From CAYUIG01 sp964444685 (GTDB lineage: Bacteria; Gemmatimonadota; Gemmatimonadetes; Longimicrobiales; RSA9), in contig CAYUIG010000002.1 of the NCBI GenBank assembly GCA_964444685.1, positions 55,517 through 119,516 of the forward strand: a stretch of DNA of 64,000 bases, read 5' to 3'. Below, piece after piece: positions 16,594 through 25,333 of the stretch. The translations under genes and the position numbers were made by a program. The notes under the pieces were generated by a model. The model had not been told where the DNA came from. It made no database searches and saw only the letters and a program-made list of their open reading frames with translations. Each line of letters opens with the position of its first letter. Positions within the stretch are counted from its first letter, which is position 1.

Positions 16594-19026
16594 ATGCACG
16601 ACATCCTCCGCGACCTCCGCTACTCCCTGCGCACGCTGCGACGGAGCCCCGGCTTCACCCTCGCCGCGCTCCTGACGCTGGCCCTGGGCATCGGCGCGAA
16701 TACCGCCGTCTTCAGCCTCGTTCACGGCGTGCTGCTGCGGCCGCTGTCGTATCCGGAGGCCTCGGAGCTCACGGTGCTGTGGGCGAGGAACCTGCGCGAG
16801 AACATCGAGCGGGACATCACGTCCTACCCGAACTTCACGGACTGGCAGTCACGGACGCGGGTTTTCGAGAGCATGGCGGCGAATGCCGGCACGTTCGCCA
16901 CGCTGACGGGCGCCGGCGAACCAGAGCAGCTCCGGGCTGCTCTCGTCACGCAGGACTTTTTCAGGACGCTCGGTGTCACGCCGGCGGTCGGGCGTGTCCC
17001 GGCGGCGGACGAGCACACTGCCGGCGGGCCGCAGGTCGTCGTGCTGTCGCATGGGGTCTGGCAGGAGCGCTTCGGCGCGGACCCATCGGTCGCAGGTCGC
17101 ACGATCAGCCTGAACGGCGATCCGTACACAGTGGTCGGCGTGATGCCGCGCGATTTCGCGCATCCCGAGGATGCGCGTCTGTGGATGCCGCTCGAAGCAC
17201 GCGCATCGCTCCAGCAGCAGCTCGAGGCGCGCGGCGCACTATGGCTCTCCGTCATCGGCCGACTCGCACCGGGAGTCGAGCTCACGCGTGCGCAGAACGA
17301 GATGACGTCGATCGCGGCCGCGCTCGAGGAGGAGTACCCGGACGCGAACGAGGGCATGGGCGTGTTCGTCGAACCGCTGCACGAGACGATCGTCGGGGAC
17401 GTCCGTCCCGCGCTGCTCGTGCTACTCGGCGCCGTCGCGTTCGTGCTGCTCATCGCGTGCGCGAACGTTGCCAACCTGCTGCTCGCGCGCGGTGCGGGCC
17501 GCCGCAAGGAACTCGCGGTGCGCATCGCGATCGGCGCCGAGCGCGGTCGCATCATCCGTCAGCTCGTCACCGAGAGCCTCGTGCTCGCGGTCGCGGGCGG
17601 AGCGACGGGACTGTTGCTGGCTTCGTGGGCGGTGAGTGCGCTCGCGGCCGCGGGCTCCGTCGACCTGCCAAGGATCGCCGACGTGCGCATCGATCCGACC
17701 GTCGCGCTCTTCACGGTCGGACTCTCGATCGCCGCCGGCATCCTGTTCGGCCTCGCACCGGCACTCCAGGCCGCGGGACGCGATGTCGCGGCTTCCCTGC
17801 GCCAGGGCGGGCGTGAAGATGCCAGCGGCGAGTCCGCCGTACGCCTGCGCCCGATCCTGGTCGTCGCCGAGATCGCGCTCGCGCTCGTGCTCCTCTCCGG
17901 CGCCGGCCTGATGATCCGCAGCTTCGCCGCGATGGCCGCCCTCGACCCCGGCTTCAATCCCGATGGTGTACTGACCGTGCGCATGGCGCCTTCACCACGA
18001 GCCTATCCCGAGGACGAGGACCTGACCGCGTTCTGGCAGGAAGTCGTACAGCGCGTGGGTACACTGCCGGGCGTTCGCTCCGCGGGCGCCGTGTCCACGC
18101 TCTTCCTCGCCCGGCTGCCCAACATGACGAGCATCGCGGTGGAGGGCGCGCCGCCGCCGCCCGACAACGCGCCCGTCGTATCGGTCGCGTACTCCGGTGC
18201 CACGCCCGGCTACCTCGATGCATTCGGTCTCCGCCTCGCCGCCGGTCGCGACTTCGACACGCGCGACCGCGCCGACGGCCAGGCCGTGGCGATCGTCAAC
18301 GAGACGTTCCTTCGCCAGTTCATGCCGGAAGGCGATCCGATCGGCCGCCGCTTCACATACAACAATCCCGAGAATCCCGACGCGGTCTGGCAGACGGTCA
18401 TCGGCGTGATCCGCGATGCAAAGCGCTCCGGCCTCGACCAGCCGGTACGACCCGAGGCCTACCATCCGACCACGCAGTTCGCCGCACGCAGCATGACGCT
18501 GCTCGTGCGCACGGGCGGCGATCCGCTCGCGCTCGCACAGCCCATCCGTTCCCTCGTGCGCGGCATCGATGCCGACATGCCGATCGCACGCGTTGCCACC
18601 GTGAACGAGCTGATGTCGGAGTCCGTTGCGACCCGGCGCCTCGTCGCGCGCACGCTCCTCGCCTTTTCCGTGCTCGCCACGGTGCTCGCCGGTATCGGCA
18701 TCTACGGTGTGATGGCGTACCTCGTCGGCAGGCGCACGCGCGAGCTGGGCATCCGCATGGCGCTCGGCGCCGATCCCGGCGACGTCGTGAAGCTCGTGCT
18801 GCGTCAGGCCGGCACCCAGATCGCGGCCGGCCTCGTGCTCGGTGTGGGCGGTGCGATCACACTGACGCGTTTCCTGTCCAGCCAGCTTTTTGGTGTGAGC
18901 CCTACGGATCCGCTGACACTCTCAGCCGTAGCGGGCGTTCTGGCAGGCGCGGCGCTGCTTGCGAGCTGGGTGCCCGCACGGCGCGCGGCCCGCGTGGATC
19001 CGATGCGTGTGATGCGCGCGGAATAG
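16594..19026 (+). CDS. ADOP-type orphan ABC transporter permease
   Basis: 810 residues, GAGGAG upstream. Layout: TM1 near residues 20-45 (FTLAALLTLALGIGANTAVFSLV), a periplasmic MacB-type domain, FtsX core 1 (about 270-400), a second periplasmic domain with a second MacB-like segment, and FtsX core 2 (about 690-810) ending RRAARVDPMRVMRAE. This duplicated MacB_PCD-FtsX layout is the ADOP family of Acidobacteria and Gemmatimonadota. The N-terminal ADOP helper domain seen in the copy at 41702 is absent. No ATPase gene is adjacent. The substrate is unknown; MacB relatives move peptides, lipoproteins or toxins out of the periplasm. Confidence 0.93.
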   Translation: MHDILRDLRYSLRTLRRSPGFTLAALLTLALGIGANTAVFSLVHGVLLRPLSYPEASELTVLWARNLRENIERDITSYPNFTDWQSRTRVFESMAANAGTFATLTGAGEPEQLRAALVTQDFFRTLGVTPAVGRVPAADEHTAGGPQVVVLSHGVWQERFGADPSVAGRTISLNGDPYTVVGVMPRDFAHPEDARLWMPLEARASLQQQLEARGALWLSVIGRLAPGVELTRAQNEMTSIAAALEEEYPDANEGMGVFVEPLHETIVGDVRPALLVLLGAVAFVLLIACANVANLLLARGAGRRKELAVRIAIGAERGRIIRQLVTESLVLAVAGGATGLLLASWAVSALAAAGSVDLPRIADVRIDPTVALFTVGLSIAAGILFGLAPALQAAGRDVAASLRQGGREDASGESAVRLRPILVVAEIALALVLLSGAGLMIRSFAAMAALDPGFNPDGVLTVRMAPSPRAYPEDEDLTAFWQEVVQRVGTLPGVRSAGAVSTLFLARLPNMTSIAVEGAPPPPDNAPVVSVAYSGATPGYLDAFGLRLAAGRDFDTRDRADGQAVAIVNETFLRQFMPEGDPIGRRFTYNNPENPDAVWQTVIGVIRDAKRSGLDQPVRPEAYHPTTQFAARSMTLLVRTGGDPLALAQPIRSLVRGIDADMPIARVATVNELMSESVATRRLVARTLLAFSVLATVLAGIGIYGVMAYLVGRRTRELGIRMALGADPGDVVKLVLRQAGTQIAAGLVLGVGGAITLTRFLSSQLFGVSPTDPLTLSAVAGVLAGAALLASWVPARRAARVDPMRVMRAE

Positions 19027-19074
19027 CCGTTCTGGAACCCTCCTTGCACACATTTTCGTGCAAGGAGGTGGAGT

Positions 19075-19467
19075 ATGCAGTACCAACGCAGAACATCGTT
19101 TGCGGCCGCGCTACTGGCCACTCTTGCGGCCGCCGGCTGTGGCAGCGCGCCGGAGCCCACGACCGGCCAGCCGGCACCGATGGGCGACCGTGCGTTTGGC
19201 GTCGAGGTGCGGAATACGAGCGGCACCGCCGCGGCCATCGACGTATTCCTCGTGCCGGTCACCGGAAATCCGCGCCTGGTCGGGCGGGTCGGGCCGAACG
19301 AAAGCGAGATGCTGACGTTCGAGGAAGTGGCCGTAGGACCGTACCGTTTCCTCGCACGAACCATCGACGGGCGCCAGATCGTGTCCGATGAATTCTCGCT
19401 CGCGGGCGCACGCCTCTTGCGCTGGAACCTCTTTACCAATCAGGTAGAGATCATTCAGCGGAGATGA
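19075..19467 (+). CDS. Small lipoprotein, paralogous pair member 1
   Basis: 130 residues with AAGGAGG upstream and lipobox AAAGC. The mature domain is beta-rich: VRNTSGTAAAIDVFLVPVTG, NPRLVGRV, FEEVAVGPYRFLARTIDG, WNLFTNQVEIIQRR. It matches the next protein closely, so the two arose by tandem duplication. It lies 48 bases after the ADOP stop and may be co-transcribed. Function unknown. Confidence 0.75.
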   Translation: MQYQRRTSFAAALLATLAAAGCGSAPEPTTGQPAPMGDRAFGVEVRNTSGTAAAIDVFLVPVTGNPRLVGRVGPNESEMLTFEEVAVGPYRFLARTIDGRQIVSDEFSLAGARLLRWNLFTNQVEIIQRR

Positions 19468-19523
19468 GGCGAGTCCGGGCCGGAATCGGCACGGCGGCCT
19501 CCCCCCAGCGCGGAGGTATCGTC

Positions 19524-19889
19524 GTGCCATTCCGGTCTCTTGCCACCCTGATCGTCGCCGTCCTCGCCTTCGGTTGTGCCTCCACCAGCGAGAACCCCGA
19601 GGGTGCGGACCTGAGCTACACGGTGCAGGTCATCAACAACGTGCCGCAGGGCCAGCCGATCGACGTGCACCTGCTCGCGCCGTCCGGCCGAACGCGCCTC
19701 ATCGGACACGTCCAGGCCAACGCATCGGCCACGTTCCGCTTCGAGGAGATCCCGGAAGGGTCGTATCGCTTCGTCGCGCGCAACATCAGCGGCAGCGAGC
19801 TGCGCTCGCCATCCTTCGATCTCACCGGCGCGCGCGTCCTCGAGTGGAACATGCTCGGCAATGTCGTCAACCTGATCGAACGTCGCTGA
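19524..19889 (+). CDS. Small lipoprotein, paralogous pair member 2
   Basis: 121 residues if started at GTG 19524, preferred because GGAGG lies 7 bases upstream and the product then begins directly with a lipoprotein signal (VPFRSLATLIVAVLAFGC). The ATG at 19464, overlapping the previous stop, would add 20 residues before the signal. The mature domain (VQVINNVPQGQPIDVHLLAP, RTRLIGHV, FEEIPEGSYRFVARNISG, WNMLGNVVNLIERR) is the duplicate of the preceding protein. Function unknown. Confidence 0.75.
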   Translation: MPFRSLATLIVAVLAFGCASTSENPEGADLSYTVQVINNVPQGQPIDVHLLAPSGRTRLIGHVQANASATFRFEEIPEGSYRFVARNISGSELRSPSFDLTGARVLEWNMLGNVVNLIERR

Positions 19890-19890
19890 G

Positions 19891-21204
19891 CTAAGCGCGC
19901 GCTCCCTCGGCCGACGGTGCTGGTGCCGCCGTGGGTGCCGGCAGTTCTCCCGACCGATCCAGGGCGCGGCGGAAGAGGATGGGGCCGACCGTCTGATTCA
20001 CGGCGATCAGCGCGAGCAGCAGGCTGCGCAGCGTCTCTCCGTGGCTCGGATACGCCTCGGCCACGATGTTGGCCAGCCCGATCGCGACCCCGACCTGCGA
20101 GACGAGGCCGAGCCACACCCACCGGCGTTCCGGCTGCGGCGCACGCGCCCACGCCGCGCCGATGCGCACGCCGGTCCAGATGCCGGCGGCGCGCACGACC
20201 GCGATCGGCAGGATGAGCGGCATCAGCGGCGCCACGAGTCCAAGGTCGATCTTGGCGCCGGAGAGCGCGAAGAACACCACGAAGATCATCGCGGCGGACC
20301 GTTCGATCGCGTGGCGCAGCTCCTCGCCGCGCGGTGACGCGTTTTCCGCGACGAAGCCCGCCGCGAGCAGCGTGAGCAGCAGCTCGGTGTGCAGCAGCTC
20401 GGCCAGCTCGAGGCCGAAGAATGCTACGAGGATGCCGAACATGATCAGCTCACGCCCGACGTATCGCAGATAGAGTGCGATACCCGCGCCGATCAGCGCA
20501 CCGATCACCAGCGCGCCGCCGATCTCCCAGAGGATCAGCCCGAAGCTCATGTCCGGGCCGCCACCACCCGCCGTGAGCGACCGCGACAGTGTCAGCATCG
20601 CGCTGAACAGGAGCACCACCACGACGTCCGCGATGAGCACGACGCCGAGCGTCGTACGCGCAACCGGACCCCGTGCGCCCGTCTCCGCGAGCAGCGCGAG
20701 CGTGACCGCCGGGGAGTGCACGATGGCCACCGATGCGAACAGCAGCACGAAGGCCAGCACCTCTCCCAGCGGCGCACCGCGCAGCGGCGGGATGAACTCG
20801 TGCACGCCGTACAGCAGCCCCACGAGTGCGACGAACGCAACCAGCAGCTCGACGCCGGTGATCTTGAGCAGCAGGACGCCGCGCTCGCGCACTTCCTTCC
20901 ACTGCAGCTCCGCACCCGCGAGGAACGCGATCATCGCGACGGCGAGGTTGCTCACGGTCGTGAGCCGCTCGGCGCCCTCGTGGGACACGACGCCCAGGAC
21001 GTACGGACCGAAGACGACACCTGCGATCAGATAGCCGACGATCTTCGGAATGCGGATGGCCGTGGCGATCTCGCCGACGGTGTACGCCGCCAGAATGATG
21101 AACCCGAAGGACAGCAGCGCCTGCGAGCCGTGCCCCTGCGATCCGAGCGGCAGGATCAGTTCGGTGCCCGCGAGCAGGAAGAGCAGGATCAGCAGCCGCC
21201 TCAC
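19891..21204 (-). CDS. CPA2-type cation:proton antiporter
   Basis: 437 residues, about 12 hydrophobic segments, Na_H_Exchanger family (VGEIATAIRIPKIVGYLIAGVVFGPYVLG; LAVAMIAFLAGAEL; SVAIVHSPAVTLALLAETGA). No C-terminal TrkA-N/RCK domain follows. The start overlaps the stop of the upstream antiporter (21201-21204), so the two are translated as a pair. They could act as a heteromer in pH or ion homeostasis, which is inferred from coupling alone. Confidence 0.9.
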   Translation of the reverse strand: MRRLLILLFLLAGTELILPLGSQGHGSQALLSFGFIILAAYTVGEIATAIRIPKIVGYLIAGVVFGPYVLGVVSHEGAERLTTVSNLAVAMIAFLAGAELQWKEVRERGVLLLKITGVELLVAFVALVGLLYGVHEFIPPLRGAPLGEVLAFVLLFASVAIVHSPAVTLALLAETGARGPVARTTLGVVLIADVVVVLLFSAMLTLSRSLTAGGGGPDMSFGLILWEIGGALVIGALIGAGIALYLRYVGRELIMFGILVAFFGLELAELLHTELLLTLLAAGFVAENASPRGEELRHAIERSAAMIFVVFFALSGAKIDLGLVAPLMPLILPIAVVRAAGIWTGVRIGAAWARAPQPERRWVWLGLVSQVGVAIGLANIVAEAYPSHGETLRSLLLALIAVNQTVGPILFRRALDRSGELPAPTAAPAPSAEGARA

Positions 21205-22424
21205 GACGCGCTCCCTTCCGTCGGCTCCGCTTCCGCCGTCGCTGCCTGCATGCGCGACCGGTAGGACGAAACCAGCGCCTTCACAACACGCGCCGAGAAC
21301 AGGTCGGTCAGCAGCAGCGACACGATGGTGGTCGTGAAGATGACGTGCGCGAGCGGCGAGTCATCGTAGAGCCGGTAGTTCAGTGCAATCGCGAGGGCGA
21401 GGCCGCCGTGGCCGAGGAGGCCGAGGCCCCAGCCGCTGCCGACCGCCGGCAGGATCCCCGCCGCCCGTGCGGACAGCCGTGCCGCTCCCACCTTGGCGAA
21501 GGGGCGCAGCAGCAGGAATACCACGGCGGGGACGATCCACGCGCCGCCCGGCTGCCACGCCGCGCCTGCGAATACCAGCAGCACGAAGTAGAGCGGCCGT
21601 TCCACGCGCGCGAGCACGTCGCGGATCTCCGTGCGCGTCGCGGACGTGTTCACGAGCACCATGCCGATCAGCATGGTCGGCAGCAGTGGAGACAGGCGCA
21701 GGTACGCGGCCGCGCCGCTGCTCAGGATGAGCGCGCCCGCGAGGGCGATGAACAGCCGGTCGATGTTCTTCTCGGAGCCGAGGAAGAGATGGAAGAGCGC
21801 GCCACCCACGAAGCCGATGCCGACCGCGATCACCGTCCACTCCGTCGCAGTCGGCCGCGGCGCGCCCTCGACGCGCGTGATCGACAGCAGCAGGCCGAAC
21901 GCAAGGATGGCGACCACCGCGTCCACACCGGTCGTGATCTGGAGCTGCCGTACGACCGGCACGCGGTCCCGCAGTGTGCGCGCGACGAGCGCGATGCCCG
22001 CCGGCGCCGATGCGACGCCGATGGCGCCGAGCGCGACCGCAGGTTCGATCACGGACGCGCGCGGCAGCCCGAACCACCACATCAGCGTCGCGGCCATCAC
22101 TCCGCCGATTACCACCAGCGTGATCGTGGCCTCCGCGAAGGCCGCCCGGAACGCCGCTGCAGGGAGCCGCAGCAGCTCCGGCACGAAGAACTGCACGCCC
22201 ACCAGCGCCCCGATCCACCCGAATGCCAGGGTCAGGAACGGCGCGAACCGGTCCACGGTGCTGGCCGTGATCACGTCCGAGACCTGCGGCCCCAGCAGCA
22301 CCCCGAGCAGCAGATACTCCGCCCCTGACACCACGAAATAGCGGCGCGCCAGCCAGTCCAGAACGACGTGCGCCGACAGATACGCGGCCACGACGATGAG
22401 GATGAGGACGAGCCCGCTGCTCAA
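21201..22424 (-). CDS. CPA2-type cation:proton antiporter (second, start uncertain)
   Basis: About 407 residues from a TTG at 22424; first TM near SSGLVLILIVVAAYLSAHVVL. The family pattern is clear (YLLLGVLLGPQVSDVI; LALGAIGVASAPAGIAL; GWGLGLLGHGGLALAIALN). The only upstream ATG in frame (22718) would place a translated interspersed repeat (NQTPDPRLQTPDPE) and a CGCAGAG-type repeat in front of the protein, so it is rejected. A later GTG is also possible. Coupled by ATGA to the next antiporter gene. Confidence 0.85.
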   Translation of the reverse strand: MSSGLVLILIVVAAYLSAHVVLDWLARRYFVVSGAEYLLLGVLLGPQVSDVITASTVDRFAPFLTLAFGWIGALVGVQFFVPELLRLPAAAFRAAFAEATITLVVIGGVMAATLMWWFGLPRASVIEPAVALGAIGVASAPAGIALVARTLRDRVPVVRQLQITTGVDAVVAILAFGLLLSITRVEGAPRPTATEWTVIAVGIGFVGGALFHLFLGSEKNIDRLFIALAGALILSSGAAAYLRLSPLLPTMLIGMVLVNTSATRTEIRDVLARVERPLYFVLLVFAGAAWQPGGAWIVPAVVFLLLRPFAKVGAARLSARAAGILPAVGSGWGLGLLGHGGLALAIALNYRLYDDSPLAHVIFTTTIVSLLLTDLFSARVVKALVSSYRSRMQAATAEAEPTEGSAS

Positions 22425-22493
22425 GCGCTTACCATGCGGTCGGCTCCTTTCCGGCCGGGAGGATGGTCCCGAGGTTTCGGGTTTGGCAACCGT

Positions 22494-22580
22494 TTCTGGG
22501 TCTGGTGTCTGGAGTCTGGGGTCTGGGGTCTGGTTTACTTCGGGGTCGAGTCTCGAGGGTCGGGGGTCGAGGGTCGAGCA
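22494..22580. repeat. Heptamer repeat, TCTGGRG arm followed by GTCGAGG arm
   Basis: TCTGGTG TCTGGAG TCTGGGG TCTGGGG TCTGG, then TTTACTTCGGGGTCGA and units of GTCGAGG type. It lies just upstream of the second antiporter and has only one TCTGG arm. The other arm is replaced by the GTCGAGG heptamer type, a hybrid of the two heptamer families. Confidence 0.8.
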
Positions 22581-22626
22581 ACTGCGAAGGCGGGTTGCGC
22601 CGGCACGTTGCACCGCCCAAACAGAA

Positions 22627-22672
22627 ATTCTCCCGCAGTTCTCCGCGTCCCCGGCGTCTCTGCGGTGAATGA
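22627..22672 (-). repeat. TTCACCGC-GAG family repeat
   Basis: Read on the minus strand: TTCACCGCAGAGACGCCGG then GGACGCGGAGAACTGCGGGA. The same words recur at 32165, 32722, 33614, 33780 and inside lhr (48123). Confidence 0.75.
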
Positions 22673-22843
22673 AGTTTCCCGTCCCGGCGAAGACGCCTTC
22701 CCACGAGCGCAACGACACGAGGAGCCGCGGAGCGCCCGGAAATCACGCAAGCTCAAGAACGACAACAACTCCCCGGGCTCGCCGCGGAGCGGCCCGGAAC
22801 CTTCCTGTCTGCCACGGACCGACGTAGCTTGACCGCAACCCGG

Positions 22844-25279
22844 ATGATGATGGACACCCTGCGGAAGGACCTTGCCTTCGCGCTCCGCTCGCTCGTGCGG
22901 AGCCCGGGACTCACGGCTGCCGCCGTGTTGTGCCTCGCCCTCGGCATCGGCGCCACGGCTACGACATGGAGCGTGCTGCGCGCGCTCGTGCTCGAGCCGG
23001 TGCCCGTCGCCGATGGCGATCGCGTCGTGCGGATCACGGAGCTGCCGCCCAATACGACACCCGACGTCAACGGCGCATCGGCGGCCGCGTACCATGCGTG
23101 GCGCGAGGCGCGTGCGTTCGATGACGTCGCCGCCTACCGCTTCTGGCAGGTGAGTGTCACGGGCACGCAGGAGCCGGAGCGCGTGATCGGATTCCGCGTG
23201 TCACCGGGCTTCTTCGAGATCCTGGGTGCGCGGCCGCTGCTGGGCCGCTCGCTCACGCGCGCCGATGTCGAGGCCGGCGGCGACCGCCTCGTCGTCATTG
23301 CGGAACCCCTGTGGCGCCGCGTGTTCGCCGCGGATCCCGCCGCGATCGGCCAGAGCATCCGCCTGGACGGCGAGCCGTACCGCATCGTCGGCGTGATGCC
23401 CGCGGAGTTCATCTTCCCGCCCGGCGGCGAGCTGTGGGCGCCGCTCACGTTCACACCCGCACAGGCGGCGGATGCCGGGCCGAACAACCATTCGGTCATC
23501 GCACGGCTCGCGAGCGGTGTCACGCTCGCGCAGGCGGAATCGGAGGCGCGCGCGCTGCACGCACGCATCGTCGCCGCGCATCCGGACGAGCGCACGGCCG
23601 ACTGGACCGCACTCGTCGAGCCGGTGCAGCACTGGTACGCCCGCAATCCGCGCCCGTACGTGGCCGTGATGATGGGCTCCGTCACGCTCGTGCTGCTGAT
23701 CGGCTGCGCGAACGTCGCGAATCTGCTGCTTGCGCGCGCCACGTCCCGCGACCGTGAGGTGGCCGTTCGCATGGCGCTCGGCGCAGGCCGCGTCCGCATC
23801 CTGCGCCAGCTCCTCACCGAGAGCATCGTGCTCGCCTGTGCAGCCGGACTCGTCGGCGTGCTGCTCGCACTCTGGGGCGTGTTCGCGTTCCGCAACTCCA
23901 TCCCGCCCGAACTCGTCCGCTTCAATGCCGGCTGGACGCGCATCGGCGTCGACGGCTCCGTGCTCTTGTTCATTGCACTCGTGAGCATCGGCACCGGCGT
24001 GCTGTTCGGGCTCGCGCCCGCACTCCAGCTCGCGCGCGCGGACGTGCAGGGTGTGCTGCGCGAGAACGCGCGGACCACGACGAGCGCCGCCGGGCGACGT
24101 CGCCTGCGCAGCCTGCTCGTCGTTTCAGAAATCGCACTCGCCCTCACGCTGCTCGTGGGCACCGGCCTCATGCTGCGCAGCTTCCTCACGCTCGTGAACG
24201 CCGATCCCGGCTTTCGCACGGGCGGCACACTCACGCTGCAGGTCTCGCTGCCGCGCGAGGGGTATGCGGCGGCTGGTGAGACCGCGGGCTTCTTCCGCGA
24301 ACTCGAGCGGCGCGTCCTCGCGATTCCCGGCGTGCTCGCGGTCGGGCAGTCCAGCATCCTGCCGATGGACTACTCGGACTTCCAGACGCGCGTGCGCAGC
24401 GACGCACTCGTGGATGCGCGCGAGGGGGATCTGCCGATCGTGCGCACGCGCGCCGTCACGCCCGGCTACTTCGATGCACTCGAGCTGCGGCCGGTCGCCG
24501 GCCGCGTGTTCGATGCGCGCGACACGGAGAATGCGCCGAACGTGGCGGTCGTGAGCCGTTCCTTCGCGCGCCGCTTCTGGCCGGATGAGGACCCGGTCGG
24601 CAAGCGCATCCAGGTGATCTTCGATACGGCGTGGATCCGTGTGGTCGGCGTCGTCGACGACATCCGCCACAATCCCAACGCGGGCGGGGACGCCGTGCTG
24701 CCGACCTTCCACAGGCCGCACGCGCAGTCATCCGCACGCTCGATGGCCATGCTCGTGAACACGGCCGGATCGCCCGACGAGCTGGCGCCGGCCGTGCGAC
24801 GCGCGGTCGCCTCGATGGATCCGGCGGTCGCGCCCGGAGAGATGCGCACGATGGAGCGCGTCGTCCACAACGCGCTCGCACCGCAGCGCACCACCACGCG
24901 TACGCTCGCGCTCTTCGGCATCGTCGCGGTCGTGCTCGCCACGATCGGCACGTACGGCGTGATCGCGTACACCGTGCGTCAGCGCACCGATGAGCTGGCC
25001 ATCCGCATGGCGCTCGGCGCCGCCCGCGCCGACATCGCGCGGCTCGTGCTCCGCCAGGGCGGTGGCCTCGTCCTGGCCGGCATCGGCCTCGGTCTCGTCG
25101 GCGCCACGGCACTCGCGCGCTCCATGCGCGCCATCACCTTCGAGACCGGTGCATTCGACCCGCTCGCGTTCACCCTGGCCGCGGCCACGGTCGGCGCGGT
25201 CGGCCTGCTCGCCTGCTGGCTGCCCGCATACCGCGCCTCGCGATCGGAACCAGCCAGACTACTGCGGGGTCCGCAGTAA
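22844..25279 (+). CDS. ADOP-type orphan ABC transporter permease (second)
   Basis: 811 residues from ATG 22844; the frame also has a TTG at 22829 and further ATGs at 22847 and 22850. MacB/FtsX duplicated layout: TM1 LTAAAVLCLALGIGATATTWSVL, periplasmic part with EPERVIGFRVSPGFFEILGARPLLGR, FtsX 1 (CANVANLLLARATSRDREVAVRMALGA), second half with GLVLAGIGLGLVG and a closing PAYRASRSEPARLLRGPQ. The TAA stop lies inside a heptamer-family repeat. The two-component pair starting 54 bases downstream probably controls this permease, an arrangement common for ADOP loci in this group. Confidence 0.92.
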   Translation: MMMDTLRKDLAFALRSLVRSPGLTAAAVLCLALGIGATATTWSVLRALVLEPVPVADGDRVVRITELPPNTTPDVNGASAAAYHAWREARAFDDVAAYRFWQVSVTGTQEPERVIGFRVSPGFFEILGARPLLGRSLTRADVEAGGDRLVVIAEPLWRRVFAADPAAIGQSIRLDGEPYRIVGVMPAEFIFPPGGELWAPLTFTPAQAADAGPNNHSVIARLASGVTLAQAESEARALHARIVAAHPDERTADWTALVEPVQHWYARNPRPYVAVMMGSVTLVLLIGCANVANLLLARATSRDREVAVRMALGAGRVRILRQLLTESIVLACAAGLVGVLLALWGVFAFRNSIPPELVRFNAGWTRIGVDGSVLLFIALVSIGTGVLFGLAPALQLARADVQGVLRENARTTTSAAGRRRLRSLLVVSEIALALTLLVGTGLMLRSFLTLVNADPGFRTGGTLTLQVSLPREGYAAAGETAGFFRELERRVLAIPGVLAVGQSSILPMDYSDFQTRVRSDALVDAREGDLPIVRTRAVTPGYFDALELRPVAGRVFDARDTENAPNVAVVSRSFARRFWPDEDPVGKRIQVIFDTAWIRVVGVVDDIRHNPNAGGDAVLPTFHRPHAQSSARSMAMLVNTAGSPDELAPAVRRAVASMDPAVAPGEMRTMERVVHNALAPQRTTTRTLALFGIVAVVLATIGTYGVIAYTVRQRTDELAIRMALGAARADIARLVLRQGGGLVLAGIGLGLVGATALARSMRAITFETGAFDPLAFTLAAATVGAVGLLACWLPAYRASRSEPARLLRGPQ

Positions 25280-25311
25280 ACCAGACACCAGACTCCAGAC
25301 CCCAGACCCGA
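25262..25311. repeat. Partial heptamer palindrome overlapping the ADOP stop codon
   Basis: GCGGGGTCCGCAGTAAACCA followed by GACACCAGACTCCAGACCCC. Core plus right arm only. The sequence of the core encodes the last residues (RGPQ) and the TAA of the permease. Confidence 0.75.
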
Positions 25312-25333
25312 AGGCGTCAGACGAACACGTCAG

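Noticed and set aside
22425..22718. N-terminal extension of the second antiporter
   Set aside because: It would translate two interspersed repeats (NQTPDPRLQTPDPE and the CGCAGAG family) and lacks a signal or TM. The family start is at the first TM.
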